Positions 32,815 through 45,024 of a DNA stretch of 64,000 nt are shown piece after piece. A program made the position numbers and the translations under genes. Under the pieces are notes generated by a model, which made no database searches, was not told the origin of the DNA, and was given only the letters and a program-made list of their open reading frames with translations. How positions within the stretch are numbered: the stretch's first letter is position 1; each line of letters starts with the position of its first letter. Source of the stretch: Odontocerum albicorne (lineage: Eukaryota > Arthropoda > Insecta > Trichoptera > Odontoceridae); assembly GCA_949825065.1 (NCBI GenBank), contig OX463854.1:11259112-11323111 (forward strand), written 5' to 3'.

Positions 32815-33190
32815 TAATTACATAAAACTGCTAAAAACCTAGGAGTACTAATAGATAACACTCTCTCATGGTGAGATCAAATAAATGAGGTAAGCCGAAG
32901 GATCTTCTTCAGCCCTCATTCCCTTAAAGTGTTGCAAAGATTTCTGCCTACTAAAACCAAAATTGTACTCATGCAATCTCAGCTCTTTCGACGTCTGTTA
33001 CTTGGATGTTACAAAAGAACAGCAGGAAAAATTACAGCGTCTTCAAAATGTTTTTTTTTTCAATTAAAAATCGCAGATTACATATAAATTTTAAATTTTA
33101 TTTTTGTTTTTTTAATATTTTGTATCAAAAAGGTCATTTGACCGTTGAATTAAAATAAAATAAATACATAATATAAAATACTAAGTTACA
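32815..33190 (+). pseudogene. LINE-C-like RT C-terminal fragment and 3' end
   Basis: 32830-33045 encodes 'KNLGVLIDNTLSW', a stop, 'QINEVSRRIFFSPHSLKVLQ', 'RFLPTKTKIVLMQSQLF', then after frameshifts a run matching 'EQLEKLQRLQN' (CAGGAAAAATTACAGCGTCT). It is the segment directly upstream of the LINE-C frame at 16459. The element ends in AAAATAAAATAAATACAT near 33170. Confidence 0.7.
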
Positions 33191-33285
33191 AAACATTTGT
33201 TTCTTGCACAAGCAAAACACATACGTAATATTTTCAATCACCTTAGCGAGGCCCTGACCGCCTTTGCGAGTAGTGGAGACGTGAA

Positions 33286-33516
33286 ATGGATTACTCGCGT
33301 GTCAGTCAATTTGCAAAGAGTTTCGGAATTCGAGTTTTTGCAATAGTTTTCTATGTCCCCCTCTTTCCGCATCTCCTCCTCTTGTTTTATACAAGTCACA
33401 AGGTGGTGACAAGGAAGAGTATCGACGCCAGACCGGTGACAAGGAAGAGAATTGAGGCCAGACCGGAGACAAGGAACATTTCAATAAATGTGACGATACC
33501 CAAAACATCTACTTAG
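33286..33516 (+). CDS. Small ORF with an in-frame 30-bp repeat; uncertain
   Basis: A 76-codon frame: a hydrophobic middle ('AIVFYVPLFPHLLLLFYTS', membrane-segment-like) and a C-terminal half built of a 30-bp unit giving VTRKSIDARP, VTRKRIEARP and a decayed ETRNISINVT. The substitutions S-to-R and D-to-E keep the frame. No homologue comes to mind and no splice or promoter signal is evident, so it may be a minisatellite that happens to be open. Confidence 0.2.
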   Translation: MDYSRVSQFAKSFGIRVFAIVFYVPLFPHLLLLFYTSHKVVTRKSIDARPVTRKRIEARPETRNISINVTIPKTST

Positions 33517-33749
33517 AAATTAGTGGTATTTTCGTAAACAAGTTTGGGTTTTCGCGTGAAAGAATCTTCTTATGTTATTTACTTCTTTTGATTTAGAAAA
33601 AAAATATGTCAGGTTTGTAAATTTCGTGTTTTGTACATATAAATTGATACGATCACGCCATATTTTTTATAAATAAGGCAAAAAAGGGCGATTTTCTTTC
33701 TTACTCTCACAATCAACATACTTTTTAGTATTTTTAAAATGTCAATAAA

Positions 33750-33835
33750 AGCGGGTTCGAATCCCTAGTAGAGGCCAATGAAGGGAGTATTCTGTTTAAA
33801 TGGCGATGTAAAATTATCATTTGATTATAATATTA
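33750..33835 (+). repeat. tRNA-like SINE B-box region
   Basis: GCGGGTTCGAATCCCTAGTAG has a perfect B box; no recognisable A box is left. Confidence 0.4.
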
Positions 33836-34109
33836 TTTTTTTTGTTAAGTCCACATTAAGGCATTGGCATTCAGAGTTTGAGACTACACATGTAATCGTC
33901 CCTTTTCCAAATCGCTCCCGTTTTTTCGCCAACTGGAATAACTCAACAAACTCTTAAAACGGTGCTAGACGTGTATAACTTTTATGGTTATTTGGTATAT
34001 TATCATTATTATTATTATGCCATTCTATCCACGCATATAGATTTTATCTAATCAAGATCTTTAGATATCGTCATGTAAAATCTTCTGTTATTCTTATAGC
34101 TTACACTTC

Positions 34110-34309
34110 NNNNNNNNNNNNNNNNNNNNNNNNNNNNNNNNNNNNNNNNNNNNNNNNNNNNNNNNNNNNNNNNNNNNNNNNNNNNNNNNNNNNNNNNNNN
34201 NNNNNNNNNNNNNNNNNNNNNNNNNNNNNNNNNNNNNNNNNNNNNNNNNNNNNNNNNNNNNNNNNNNNNNNNNNNNNNNNNNNNNNNNNNNNNNNNNNNN
34301 NNNNNNNNN
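34110..34309. other. Assembly gap, 200 N
   Basis: Exactly 200 N, a placeholder scaffold gap; true length unknown. The open frame drawn through it has no meaning. Confidence 0.99.
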
Positions 34310-35484
34310 AAAAAAAGAGAAAAATAATATGTCATATTTCGAAACGTTAATATTGTGCCCATAGCAATAGGTAATAATACGTTTTGTTGGATCTCACTTT
34401 CATTGAACCACAAAATGAGGATTTCCTAAGGCGGTTCTATTCACTGTAAACGAATATGGTTCAAGCCTAAAAGAAGTCATCGGTTAAACCGCAGCCGTGT
34501 GATGTAGTAATTTAGTTAAGTAGGTGTGTTAATATGTGTCGTTAGAGCACGCAATATGGCCATCAGATTACACACAAATCAAAACCATTATTACAATAGG
34601 AATAAATGTTCTACAAGAAAATACGACAGAGATGGATGAGAGATGGGAGATTAAAATTGGACAGCCGGTATAAAAACGCGAGAGAAATTATAGGATTCCC
34701 TAAAAGGGATGATTATTGGAAAGAAGTACATACTTTTATCTATTGAAAATTTGAACAAAGTTTCACTGCGTTCAGCCCCACAGTTTTTCGACCAAAAAAA
34801 CTCAGATATTGTTCTCAAAAACACTATGGTTTTGTCAAGATTTACCATAATATGAAAGGAAAATTTAAATCTAGTAAAAATAAATGTCTCCTTGAGAAAG
34901 TGTCCTAGCGTGATTCTAAAAACAAGCAGTTAACTTTATTTTTTTAAACATTAATCCAAAGATTGTATCATGTACAACGGATGAAAAACGAACCAGTTTA
35001 AATCGTTTGATTTATAACGTTTATTTTGTTTAAGGTAAATACATTATTTAATGTTTGTATACTGACAGCCGTCATAAGGTTTACTTTTAAATTATCCTAA
35101 TACGTTATATTTTCATAACAGTTTCTACGCGAAGTTCTTTGAGAAATCTAAATATTAATAACTTAACATATTTAAACTAAGTTTAAAGTTAAAAATGAAA
35201 AAAAAGAGCTGATTTATTTTGGAGGTAAATATCATTAATGTAATTTACTGTGAAAAAAAAATGTCAATCATTATTTTTTGCTTCTACTGTAAAAACTGTT
35301 TCTGAATCAGTAAACCCTCGTTGTTTAGAAAAGGTATTAACATATTTTATTCAACAAATTATCCCTATTGAGCATACCACGAAAAGATAATACTTGTATA
35401 TACTATATTTAGGAAAATGTTTGATAAATCTAAATGCACGCAAACCGTTCAAAGTAAACTCCTGTTATGAGTACGCTTAGTACA
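34310..35484. other. No recognised feature
   Basis: AT-rich; no repeat family or coding signal recognised. Confidence 0.45.
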
Positions 35485-35655
35485 TTAACGCCTCGGCACA
35501 GTGCAGCCCAACTAATTAGGTAGCTCAGCCGTGTTGTTCTCTACGTTGATTGATGGTGTTTACATATTATTATTCAGCGTATTGTACGAAACGGATAAAA
35601 GTCGCACACCCCACCAAAAAGGGCCGCCTCTAGGGGTAGTGCCGAGGATAAATAA
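35485..35655. repeat. Short element with CCTCGGCAC inverted ends
   Basis: CCTCGGCAC near 35490 is exactly complementary to GTGCCGAGG near 35640. The right end continues into ATAAATAAATATTTAAAA. It may be a MITE or a SINE/LINE tail. Confidence 0.35.
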
Positions 35656-35735
35656 ATATTTAAAAAAAAACCATCAAATTATAATTTTTTAATAAAAATA
35701 AATTAAACACATTTTGTATTCACTCTTTGTTTTAT

Positions 35736-35792
35736 TTATTGATTTAATTACCGGTTTTAGAGACCGGTAATCGAGTTAATAAATAAATCTTC
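35736..35792. repeat. Imperfect palindrome around ACCGGT
   Basis: TTTATTTATTGATTTAATTACCGGT and its imperfect complement flank TTTAGAG; the inner ATTACCGGT/ACCGGTAAT arms are perfect. Confidence 0.6.
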
Positions 35793-37867
35793 TTCGTCAT
35801 GTAATGAGGCATTTAATTGAATGTTTAAATTTTATTTGTTAGTGGTTACTGTAAAAAACCAGGGTTAATGACTAATAAAGGAATGGGGTGTGTAGGCGTT
35901 GTCATGAAATTGTTGGTTGAATGGGAAACAGGTCGAGGAGAAGACTTAAACTAAAATCAATTTGATTATTATTGGAAAAATAATTATGCAGATTTATTCG
36001 ATACGTTCAAAGTGGAAAAAAATATATGAAATCTGAACACAGATGTCACTTAAACAGCATATTACTGTCGATGAATAGTTTAGATTTGTAATAACTTGTT
36101 GCATTATTTGGATTTTTCTAAGTAAAATTAGACGCGCACTGTAATAGTTCAATTATAAAATTAAAACCATCTCTTTTTATCTATGTCCTGATGTATGGTA
36201 GTGTTAAAGAAATAATAGCCGCGAGTTTTTATAGTTTTAATATTCAGATGTCACGTGCTATGTCGGAGTGGTACTGTTGTTTAATGTGGTACTTTAATTG
36301 ATACAATTATATAAGATGTATTTATAGGAGTAGTAAGTACAACAGTCAATATTTTATAAACAATCATCATTTAGTTACATAAGTGTTTTACAATATTTCT
36401 GAAACTCTCGAAATTGATTAACTTAAATAATCGTATTCACTATTTAAAATACTGAAATGACCTACAATTCGATACTTTCATATAACATACAGTATTTAAC
36501 AAATGGATGTACATAGACACTTGAAGATTCTATTAGCATTTACAATAGGGCGTGCAGCGCCAGTACGGGGTTGGGCAGTATTGTAGCCAGGGATGGAACT
36601 CATAGTTTAATTACATTATCTTACATTCGATGGACATACTCGTACAACTATTGAGGAAGTTGATTACTTGAAGTTTTTGTAATTCGAAGGTTTCGAGATT
36701 TATTCGAGAAATCTTCTTTGAGAAAAATCCCGAAATACAAGTAAGCTTGACTCCGATAGGCATAAAGTTCCTGAAGAACTTTCGCGTCTACGATGATCCC
36801 ATTACTCTTACAACTTTCACACGCTTTTGTTTCTAATACTCCAGAATATCCAGTATCTATGGATCATTTAGTTTTTTGTCACGCAGTATACTATATATTC
36901 GAACATACCAAACAGTTTAGATAAAAATCTTCAACTACATACAATTGTTTTTATTATTTGGTTATCTGTTCCGTGAAGAAGACTGATCTAAACTGATCTG
37001 CTGGATCTAATGCCACTGATGATTCAAAGTTGCTGAGACAGCGAACGGATCATGCTTTTTTTTATCTTCAATTTTCTGCTACAAAACCTTGTAGCGGACC
37101 TAACAGCATTACCTTATTTTCAAACCAATGCACTTGATTATTGAATTGTAAAGTTTTTTTAAACTGTTTGAACTAGTTTAAACTGTCAGCAGTTTAAATC
37201 TTTGCCGGGAATTTACCCTCAGATTGAAAGCCAAACGTTTTCCAACCAGGCCATGGAGTTGTTCATGACGGTGATCTTATATAAATACGTACTTAGTTCA
37301 GATAAAAATAATAAATTGAAAATGATTTCAATCTGCTTTGCGACAATCTATTAGTCGCATCTGTGTGGCGCAAATAATTATTTGTCGGCCCTGCTCACCT
37401 TACCTTGCGTCGTATCGTAATTACGTAAAGAAGTTTGTGGAAATATTTTGACAGGTCTGTAAAGCTTATTTAGTGTTAACGAATTATTATTACTAAGTAC
37501 AATAGGGTATTTGTAAAGAATGACCACGGGAATTAAATGTCGATGAGTAACCATCTTTGATGTAAAGTATTGTTCTGCTTTTGGTCAACTGTTCTGAGTA
37601 ACTTGACTGATAAGTTACAGCTAAACATAATTAATGGTGTTAATTGTGATACTTTTTTGTAACGGATGCAACAATTTACTAATTCTAAAATCTTTATTTT
37701 GTTTGAATAATTTCCTGCAAATATATATGGCAGATTTATTATTCATGTTTCTTTAATTTTTTTAAATGTTGATAATAACAAATCACTTCTGATTTAGCCT
37801 GTAAGATCGTTCCAAAGTTGAGCCGGGTGAATCGTAAAATATGATATGTAGTACGAGTATTATGTGA
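35793..37867. other. No recognised gene
   Basis: AT-rich. It holds a footprint-like 8-mer at 36637-36644 and another at 37852-37859. 37180-37290 looks like a degenerate minus-strand SINE (TTTTCCAACCAGGCCATGGAG). Confidence 0.4.
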
Positions 37868-38430
<563 letters not shown>

Positions 38431-38764
38431 TGAAGATGCATATTCATATATTTTGTATTTTATAATTTTTTTTTTTTTCAAAATATTTAAACACCAAATG
38501 TAAATATATCTGAAGGATTTATTGCTTAAAAGCAATTTATTTTGGACAACAAGCGTTTGTATCCAATGTACTATCAGTATTCATGATCGTGTCTTAAACT
38601 TAATACATTAATTAAATATTGGAGTATAAAATAAAAACAAACGATAAATTTCAAGGAAAATAAGTAAAAGATCGGGAGTTGTATAGAAGATATTGATGAT
38701 ACGTAGTCGTATGTTCAGATTAATTGGCTTTTTTGCTCCTTTTGTATAACATTAAATGCTTCGT
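38431..38764. other. No recognised feature
   Basis: AT-rich spacer. Confidence 0.4.
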
Positions 38765-39775
38765 TTTACTTGTTTCTCGTCGCTACCATTCTTTAAATGT
38801 TCTTTTAAACTCGCCCAACATACGTCGACATACTGTTCATGTATGAGAACTCGTCTATCTGTTTTAGTTTCTCTACAGTAACCAATATGTCGCAAACACT
38901 TTTAACCACACCTTTTTTATTACCATTACTTTCCATTCAGCTACATTAATTTCCAAACCTTTTGTTAGTCATCTCTCATATAGCTCACTTATCATGCCCC
39001 TTAAATTCCTTCAACTTTAATTAGGAAAATCATACAACCTACACACAGACGTCCATATACGAGTACATATATATTTGTCACTCTTTCTTATACTTGTATG
39101 TCTCCCATCTTCTTTTGAAAGCGCACATATGAATATATTTATAATACATTATATAAATTACTAGGCGATCGCACTTATTCATTTATTATTTACGCTATTA
39201 TAATATTGTAATACTTTCCAAAATGTCTCAATTCATACGTTTTCAAATATACAAAATACCTTATTCCTGAACATATCTCAGATACGTTCCGTAACGCAAA
39301 AATAAATCTGGTAGACGCATCATCTACCAACAGAAAATAAAAAACACCATGCGTTTACCATATTATATTTTAAGTTATTTTACTCTGTCTCTCTCAATAA
39401 CAGTTCCTTCTTACAGTTTATGTACCACACATAATAAACTGTTGGTTCTTTATTAATTGGACTCGATTCTACGATAATTTTCCTTCTACAATAGCACAAC
39501 AGTAGCCTTCATCCCATTATAAAGAGTGTAGTCAGAGTTCCAACATTTATTAAAAAAACATACTATTGTATATATCAATTCAATAAATCCATCACATTCA
39601 TATGCAACATACTAAGGCAATTTACTATCATACACTGCAGTCTTCCTCTTCTATATGTATACTCTTGACAGCCGCTTTTATCTCCTCTAAGGCAATTTCA
39701 CACATATTATCTACATCAATAGGGTCACTTACACAGGGATCATTATTATGATAACTCTTCGCGTTTCCATATATT
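38765..39775 (-). pseudogene. LINE-B reverse-transcriptase remnants (copy 9)
   Basis: Minus-strand coding scraps appear in the right order for an RT. 39775-39645 reads 'YHNNDPCVSDPIDVDNMCEI' and 'ALEEIKAAVKSIHIEEEDCS' (the 'ITLEEIKAAVKxMK' start of the RT domain). 39010-38765 reads 'VVKSVCDILVTVEKLKQIDE' and 'FSYMNSMSTYVGRV' (the 'LEQVxEFxYLGSMFTxxG' thumb region). The catalytic palm between them is not recognisable, and frameshifts and stops are frequent. A footprint-like 8-mer is at 39058-39065. Confidence 0.6.
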
Positions 39776-39901
39776 AAATTCATATTTAAAAAAAAAATTA
39801 AATATGCAAAGCACTCTCCTGGCTAACTAGATGTACTATATGCCCATCCTAAGGCAGGTTGTTCACATAAAACAAATAAACACAAAAGTTTACATGAACA
39901 A

Positions 39902-40065
39902 ATGAATGGTTGAATTAAAATAGGCACTAAGTACCAAAAAAAAAAAACAAAAAAAAACTAAGTATGCAGTTTCATTATATATGACATATATAACGAAACT
40001 GCATACTTAGTTTTTTTTGTTTTTTTTTTTTGGTACTTAGTGCCTATTTTAATTCAACCATTCAA
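39902..40065. repeat. Near-perfect 163-bp palindrome
   Basis: TGAATGGTTGAATTAAAATA at the left pairs with the right end. The arms continue through AGGCACTAAGTACC, an A12-C-A9 run against its complement (one base shorter), CTAAGTATGCAGTTTC and ATATATG, with the centre at one base. I see one indel and one mismatch in about 81-bp arms. ATGAAC lies just outside both ends. Confidence 0.9.
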
Positions 40066-40079
40066 ATAATGAACACAAA

Positions 40080-40245
40080 ATTTTATATAAAACAATTATA
40101 AAATGAAATGTAGGAAAATAAAATTAAATAAGTTCATTAATTATAATATATAAATAATATGAGTTAAGTAATTTGTATATATATACGAGTATATACGAGT
40201 ATATGCTATAGGTATAGCCTTGGCAAATATTTGTACCATATATTA
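40080..40245. repeat. Dispersed repeat shared with 60270-60390
   Basis: AGGAAAATAAAATTAAATAA, GTTCATTAATTATAATATA, TATACGAGTAT (twice here), ATAG(C/A)CTTGGCAAATATTTG-type blocks occur in the same order at 60.3 kb, where TATACGAGTAT is single. Confidence 0.65.
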
Positions 40246-40633
40246 CTTTGTTTAATAAAAAAAATATTAAAAAAACATAAACCAAATAATAAAGAAAAAA
40301 TAAATATATGTGTACGAGGACATGAAGTATAAAAATCACCAGTTTTAAATAAAGTACTTTAAAAAAAAGTATATGAAACCAGAAATAATAAATTTCAAAC
40401 ATCTCACCATGGGATCCCATTGTAAGAGTATTTAAATTTGAAATATTTCTTTTCCTAATGATTAGTTACTTATTGGTATAAATAAAAATGACGCTTATCA
40501 ATCCACAAAAGAATTTCAATGAAAAGGAAACTGCACAAGAAATATTTATCTATTTGATGATTTTAATCTTGTTTTGACATTATCTCATCTCTTACTAAGT
40601 TTAGTCTGAATTCTACCAGAATTTTTTTAAATC
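40246..40633. other. No recognised feature
   Basis: Very AT-rich; open frame without motif. Confidence 0.4.
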
Positions 40634-40790
40634 CAGGTTTTTATTTATCATGTATATTAGTATATCTTATGGGTTTTTATTTATCATATCTATTAGTATT
40701 ACTTATAGGTGTTTATTTATAATATCCATTAGTATCTCTTATGGGTTTTTATTTATCATATTTTTTAGTATGTCTTATGGGTTTTAGTAA
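40634..40790. repeat. Minisatellite, about 36-40-bp unit, four copies
   Basis: GGGTTTTTATTTATCATAT followed by TATTAGTAT(C/G)TCTTAT is repeated four times with small changes. Confidence 0.75.
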
Positions 40791-40837
40791 TGCATTAAAC
40801 AACGTAGGAGCGAAGTACACGAAACTTCTCAGTTCAA

Positions 40838-40945
40838 AGTTCGTTGCCATGTATGGTATTTTATTCAATATTTTGTTGCCACGTATAGTCTTTTTTTCAA
40901 TGTTTCGTTGCCATGCATGGTATTTTTTTCAAAGTTTCCCATATA
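40838..40945. repeat. Minisatellite, about 37-bp unit, nearly three copies
   Basis: TTCGTTGCCATGTATGGTAT, TTTTGTTGCCACGTATAGTC and TTTCGTTGCCATGCATGGTA each begin a unit ending TTTTTTTCAA. Confidence 0.7.
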
Positions 40946-41261
40946 TATTCCTATAAGCATTCATTCCATCGTTTATTTATGCTTTCTATTTCCCTCTCCA
41001 TTTAAATTATCTCTTAACCACAATTTTGAATATCTACTTATTTCACTCGTGTTTTGTTTAAAAACTAGATAACAGGATGATATTTATTCTTATACATATT
41101 TTTTTGCGTGAACTTTTATACTTACTGCTTATAAATTAAATCAATCCATCATAGGCTGCAACTTTGTGGTACTGACTTTGTGGCACAGAAAAAATCTGAA
41201 ATATTTCCTTCTTTATTTACGTAAAAATATGGTGGATTCCATGATCTAGGTAGTAAGACTC
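40946..41261. other. No recognised feature
   Basis: AT-rich. Confidence 0.4.
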
Positions 41262-41545
41262 CTGTATCTGACCTCCATGGTCTAGTGGGTATGTCTTTAG
41301 CCCGGGTGTTGTGGGTTCAATTCTTGTTTTATTTTTGTAAAAAAATATCAGAGTACGACCCAGATGTTTTTAATAAAAGAATTTCAGTCTGGTTTTAACT
41401 TAAGGCTTATTTAACAGCTTTTGTTTGTTTTGAAAATATTGTCACATAGCAATGAGCCCGTCAGGTTTTTGATACAAGGAAAGTGTAATACAATACAGTT
41501 ATTATTATACAAGGAAAGTGTAATACAATACAGTACAGTAGACGG
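41262..41545 (+). repeat. tRNA-derived SINE, near full length
   Basis: GACCTCCATGGTCTAGTGGG (A box), GTTGTGGGTTCAATTCTTG (B box), TTTCAGTCTGGTTTTAACTT (body), AAAATATTGTCACATAGCAA (LINE-like tail), then AAGTGTAATACAATACAGT duplicated at the end (about 41477 and 41517). Confidence 0.85.
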
Positions 41546-41799
41546 TGACTATATACCATGTTACTCCATGAGAGTGAGATTTACATTTAAGCTATGAAGA
41601 TATTGGTCCACCCCTTTGCTCTCTTGGAGATAAATTAAAAGCTTAATTGGCAAAACAAAAACTCTTAAAGTATTTATTTTGAGAGCCTATATTGTTGATT
41701 GTTTGATAATCGTGAAATGTATTTTATAATAAATGCACGTCGTATTATTTCACAAAATATCACGCTTGTTCAATGAGATCAAGAAGAGGTTCACCGGGA
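41546..41799. other. No recognised feature
   Basis: AT-rich spacer before LINE-B. Confidence 0.35.
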
Positions 41800-42085
41800 T
41801 CAAGGGAATGGTTTGGACATGAAGAACGAATGAATGAAGAAAAATTAAGAAAACAAATATTTAGTGCAAAGATGAATGGAAGGCTTGAAAGAGGAAAAAA
41901 AAGGGAAACAAGTGTAATTGGATTAATTACATTTTGAAAGAAGGAAATGTAAAAAGTGTAAGAAATCGTAGGAGTTGCATGAGAAGGGTTATATATGTAA
42001 AAGAGGTTAAATATGACTGTCGCGATAGAAATGGCTAGCGCTCGCTCATATCTGCCTACCCTGACAGGAAAACGATGGTATATAT
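41800..42085 (+). pseudogene. LINE-B 3' end fragment (copy 10)
   Basis: GGAATGGTTTGGACATGAAG (FGHxER block), AAACAAATATTTAGTGCAAAG ('KQIFSAKM'), GGATTAATTACATTTTGAAA, AGAAATCGTAGGAGTTGCAT ('RNRRSCM') and GCTAGCGCTCGCTCATATCT in order. One of the better preserved 3' ends. Confidence 0.8.
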
Positions 42086-42204
42086 GTAGTACGCTTGTTT
42101 TAAATCTGCACATTGAGAATAATTTCAGTATAATACATTTTTTAAGAAAAACTAGTAATAAACTGCTTTTACATACTTTGACAGTTGTTTTACCAATTAA
42201 AACA

Positions 42205-42390
42205 CGACCTCCGTGGCCTTCCAACACATGCTGCTACGCAAAAAAATAAGAATGGATTCCGGTCTGGTATTTAATTAAGGCCACTTTACCATATTCCTAG
42301 ATGGTTGGAAGAGATTGTCACATGGCAATTAACCCTTCAGATAATAATATATATATACTATTTTATAATCAAAGTATAATATATTACAAT
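42205..42390 (+). repeat. tRNA-derived SINE with internal deletion
   Basis: ACGACCTCCGTGGCCTT (A box) joins early to GGATTCCGGTCTGG (body), so the B box is lost; the tail GGTTGGAAGAGATTGTCACA is intact. Confidence 0.75.
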
Positions 42391-42489
42391 ACCTTGAATA
42401 TATGACTTACTGTGGTTGCATTAGTAAATAAAACAAAAGTTCACACCGCCTTAGCTAAAGTTTGTATGTGCCACACTTTCGTTGTATAC

Positions 42490-42680
42490 CATACATTACA
42501 CCCTGTTAAGCTTATTTCCATGTAAAAATCTCTTCCAACTCACCAGGAAGATGTTTTAAGAAGCTTTAAGTGAAAATTACACTATATAACATTTCAAAAA
42601 ATAGTCTGGATATTAACTGGAACCCCACTCGCATACTCCGAGTTGGAAGACAGGCGTCCTACCAGCTTGGCTTGGAATTT
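42490..42680 (-). repeat. tRNA-derived SINE, minus strand
   Basis: ATCTCTTCCAACTCACCAGG (tail), AGTCTGGATATTAACTGGAA (body), then TTGGAAGACAGGCGTCCTAC (head); the B box is degenerate. Confidence 0.7.
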
Positions 42681-43120
42681 GGTCCACCTTTTTAAAAAAA
42701 TCGGCTTCAAGTAATTGCATCCCATTCAATTTCATAGGTCGCACTACAGTTATAGTTTTTATAATTTTAATATTAATATATACTTTAAATTCCAATAGAA
42801 CATAATTAATGACTCCTTTGCCTTCAGATTGACGCCTCCTTACCTCGGTCGTCTCGTATTTTCCTGCTATCCCACCTTTCACGTAAAATGTTCATGTGAC
42901 TCAGTAGTTTTTCTATGTTGCATTTTTGTATTCACCCATAAGTTGTGTTCCGGGTGTAACGTTCTGAACTTGTTATGCACAATACAAAGTGATCCGCCAG
43001 AAGTATAAATATAACATATTTCTTCTCTTTTGCCTCCAGAATTATTCCTTTCCATTTTAGACAATCCTGAGTACCTTGTCTCATATTTCCAGTTCAGCTA
43101 GTACATTACAAAGGTTGTTT
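42681..43120. other. No recognised feature
   Basis: Somewhat less AT-rich; short minus frames without motif. It may belong to the LINE fragment that follows. Confidence 0.35.
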
Positions 43121-43121
43121 T

Positions 43122-43330
43122 CTACTTGGTTTTGGATCTGATTGTCCTTTGCTCCATAGTTCGAAGATACTTCGTTAAGGGTAGTCCTGTTGCGTCCCTC
43201 ACCTGGTCAGTCCAACGGATCGGGGATCTTCTTTTTATGCTACGTCCTTTCACACTTCCATTGACCACAAACATCTCCAAACTGACTCCTTGGTCACTAA
43301 CAGTGTCTTCAAATAATCGGAGGACTGAAC
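43122..43330 (-). pseudogene. LINE C-terminal fragment of another family
   Basis: The minus frame includes 'NGSVKGRSIKRRSPIRWTDQ' and 'VRDATGLPLTKYLRTMEQRT', matching the 'GKRSRGRSPxRWxDQI...TGxPLxxxxRxxxDR' C-terminus common to insect RTE-like endonuclease/RT proteins. The upstream continuation (to 43448) is open but not LINE-like. A TACTCGTA sits at 43370-43377. Confidence 0.6.
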
Positions 43331-43448
43331 GAATATTGTTGACAATCTGTGACTGAATTGAGCCAATAGTACTCGTAGATAAAAAAAAATCAAATAAATA
43401 GAGCGGATAAACTCGATACTTTTTTAAAAAAGTGACAGATATCATCAT

Positions 43449-43904
43449 TAAATAAAGAAAAACATTTAATATTATGCTATATTTTGAGTAACACTGATAG
43501 AATGTGCTAATCAGTATGAATATACTCTTTTATTTGACCTCTGTTTGAATCTGTAACCTAAGTCTTCGGTAGCCGCCATTTAAACCCGTAAGTACTCCAG
43601 ACAGAGCTGGTCAAACTACTAGAAACTTCACATACTGTATAATAACAATAATTTGGTTAATTTTAATTCATTTAAGTTAAAATTAAAGTTACGCCAAGAA
43701 GTTTTGCACATCGATTGCACAAAGGGCCATCGAACCGAATAAAGTGATACAGCAAGCAAGATCAATTTTCCTAAGGATATTTTAGTAGCATGAAATTAGA
43801 ACTATTTGACAAAGTCGAGAAAAACACTATTCAAAATTAATCATGGTGCGTTTCAGAATAATTCAAATAAAACTTTACATTGTCCATGATTATATTAATT
43901 TCAA
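43449..43904. other. No recognised feature
   Basis: AT-rich. Confidence 0.4.
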
Positions 43905-44165
43905 CAAATGTAATATGTTGTAATTTATTTTATCAAACCCTGTTTATTCCACTTTTTGTAACGGTATAACCCTATCGGTTTCAAGACTTTCACCTCATCA
44001 TCAGGGGAGTACAAACAAAACAAGTATTGTTTGTGCTCCTCTGATGATGCGGGGAAAGCCTTGAAACCAGTAGGGTTATATCGTTACAAAAAGTGGAATA
44101 AACAGTGTTTGATCAAACAGTTACAATGTCTTTAAACCTACACAATGTTAATGCCTCAACTTAAA
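43905..44165. repeat. Foldback element (copy D)
   Basis: Left arm from ATTTTATCAAACCCTGTTTA; centre CATCATCAGGGGAGTACAAA...GTTTGTGCTCCTCTGATGAT; right arm to TTAATGCCTCAACTTA, preserving more of the outer end than the left. Confidence 0.85.
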
Positions 44166-44324
44166 ATAATATAATAAATGCAACATAATTTTAAAAAAAA
44201 TGTAAATCAAATTTGTCGCTTGATACTAGTTGTTTAATTTATATTCAATGTTGTTATATTTAAAGTAATTTTAAACGCTTATTTTTCACGGTAGTTTCTC
44301 TACAGGAAGGTAGAAAATATGCCA

Positions 44325-44560
44325 TCACTCCATTTCCCTGTCGGGGTATGCAAAGAGGAAGAGCGCTAGACCTTTCTATCTCTACATGTATCCTTCGCTT
44401 TTTCACCATCCATACACCTTCGTATACAACTCACACGATTTCCATGTCTTTCTACATTTTTTTCTGTCCGAATATAATATCATTTACTTGATCCAACCAT
44501 TATATATTTTGTCTTCCACTCACATTTGCAATTAATATTTTTTCCGGTACAATACCAATT
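44325..44560 (-). pseudogene. LINE-B 3' end fragment (copy 11)
   Basis: CATTTCCCTGTCGGGGTATG, CCATACACCTTCGTATACAA, TTTACTTGATCCAACCATTA and CACTCACATTTGCAATTAAT in minus-strand LINE-B order. Confidence 0.7.
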
Positions 44561-45024
44561 TGACTATCCCTTCAACTTGATTGAAATTCTGAAAATAAAA
44601 ATGTTAAACCCCGCATAAATTTGGAATATTGTCTATTTCCTGGGAAGATGACTCCCAGTTGTCTGTTATTATTAAGGTGGCCTTCCAGGAAGACGATTTC
44701 CATGGAGATCTTCCACGCAACACAATACATGAAATTTCCAATGTATGTCTTCCTTATCCACAAAATCTTTGATTGCTCAGCTTTTAGGGGTGTGACTATT
44801 CCTTATCCTGCCCTTCAGGGTGTTTTTTTCGGTTATAACTTCTCATTTCTGAGTTGTTTATTAAGTCTTTGTTATTAAAGCGAGTTTCTTTCGATTCTTT
44901 ATTCATCAGGAGCTTAACTCGGGTTTAATGTATGTTTATTTAGCTGTCTTATTTCTCTGAGACAAGCAGACATGGCAACAGCTCTATGGATATTTCGTCT
45001 TAATTCGCACTGCCGTTTTACTGT
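44561..45024. other. No recognised feature
   Basis: Overlapping short frames on both strands, no motif. Confidence 0.4.

Noticed and set aside
34048..34413. Minus-strand frame through the N run
   Set aside because: The 200 N are an assembly gap, so the frame is meaningless.
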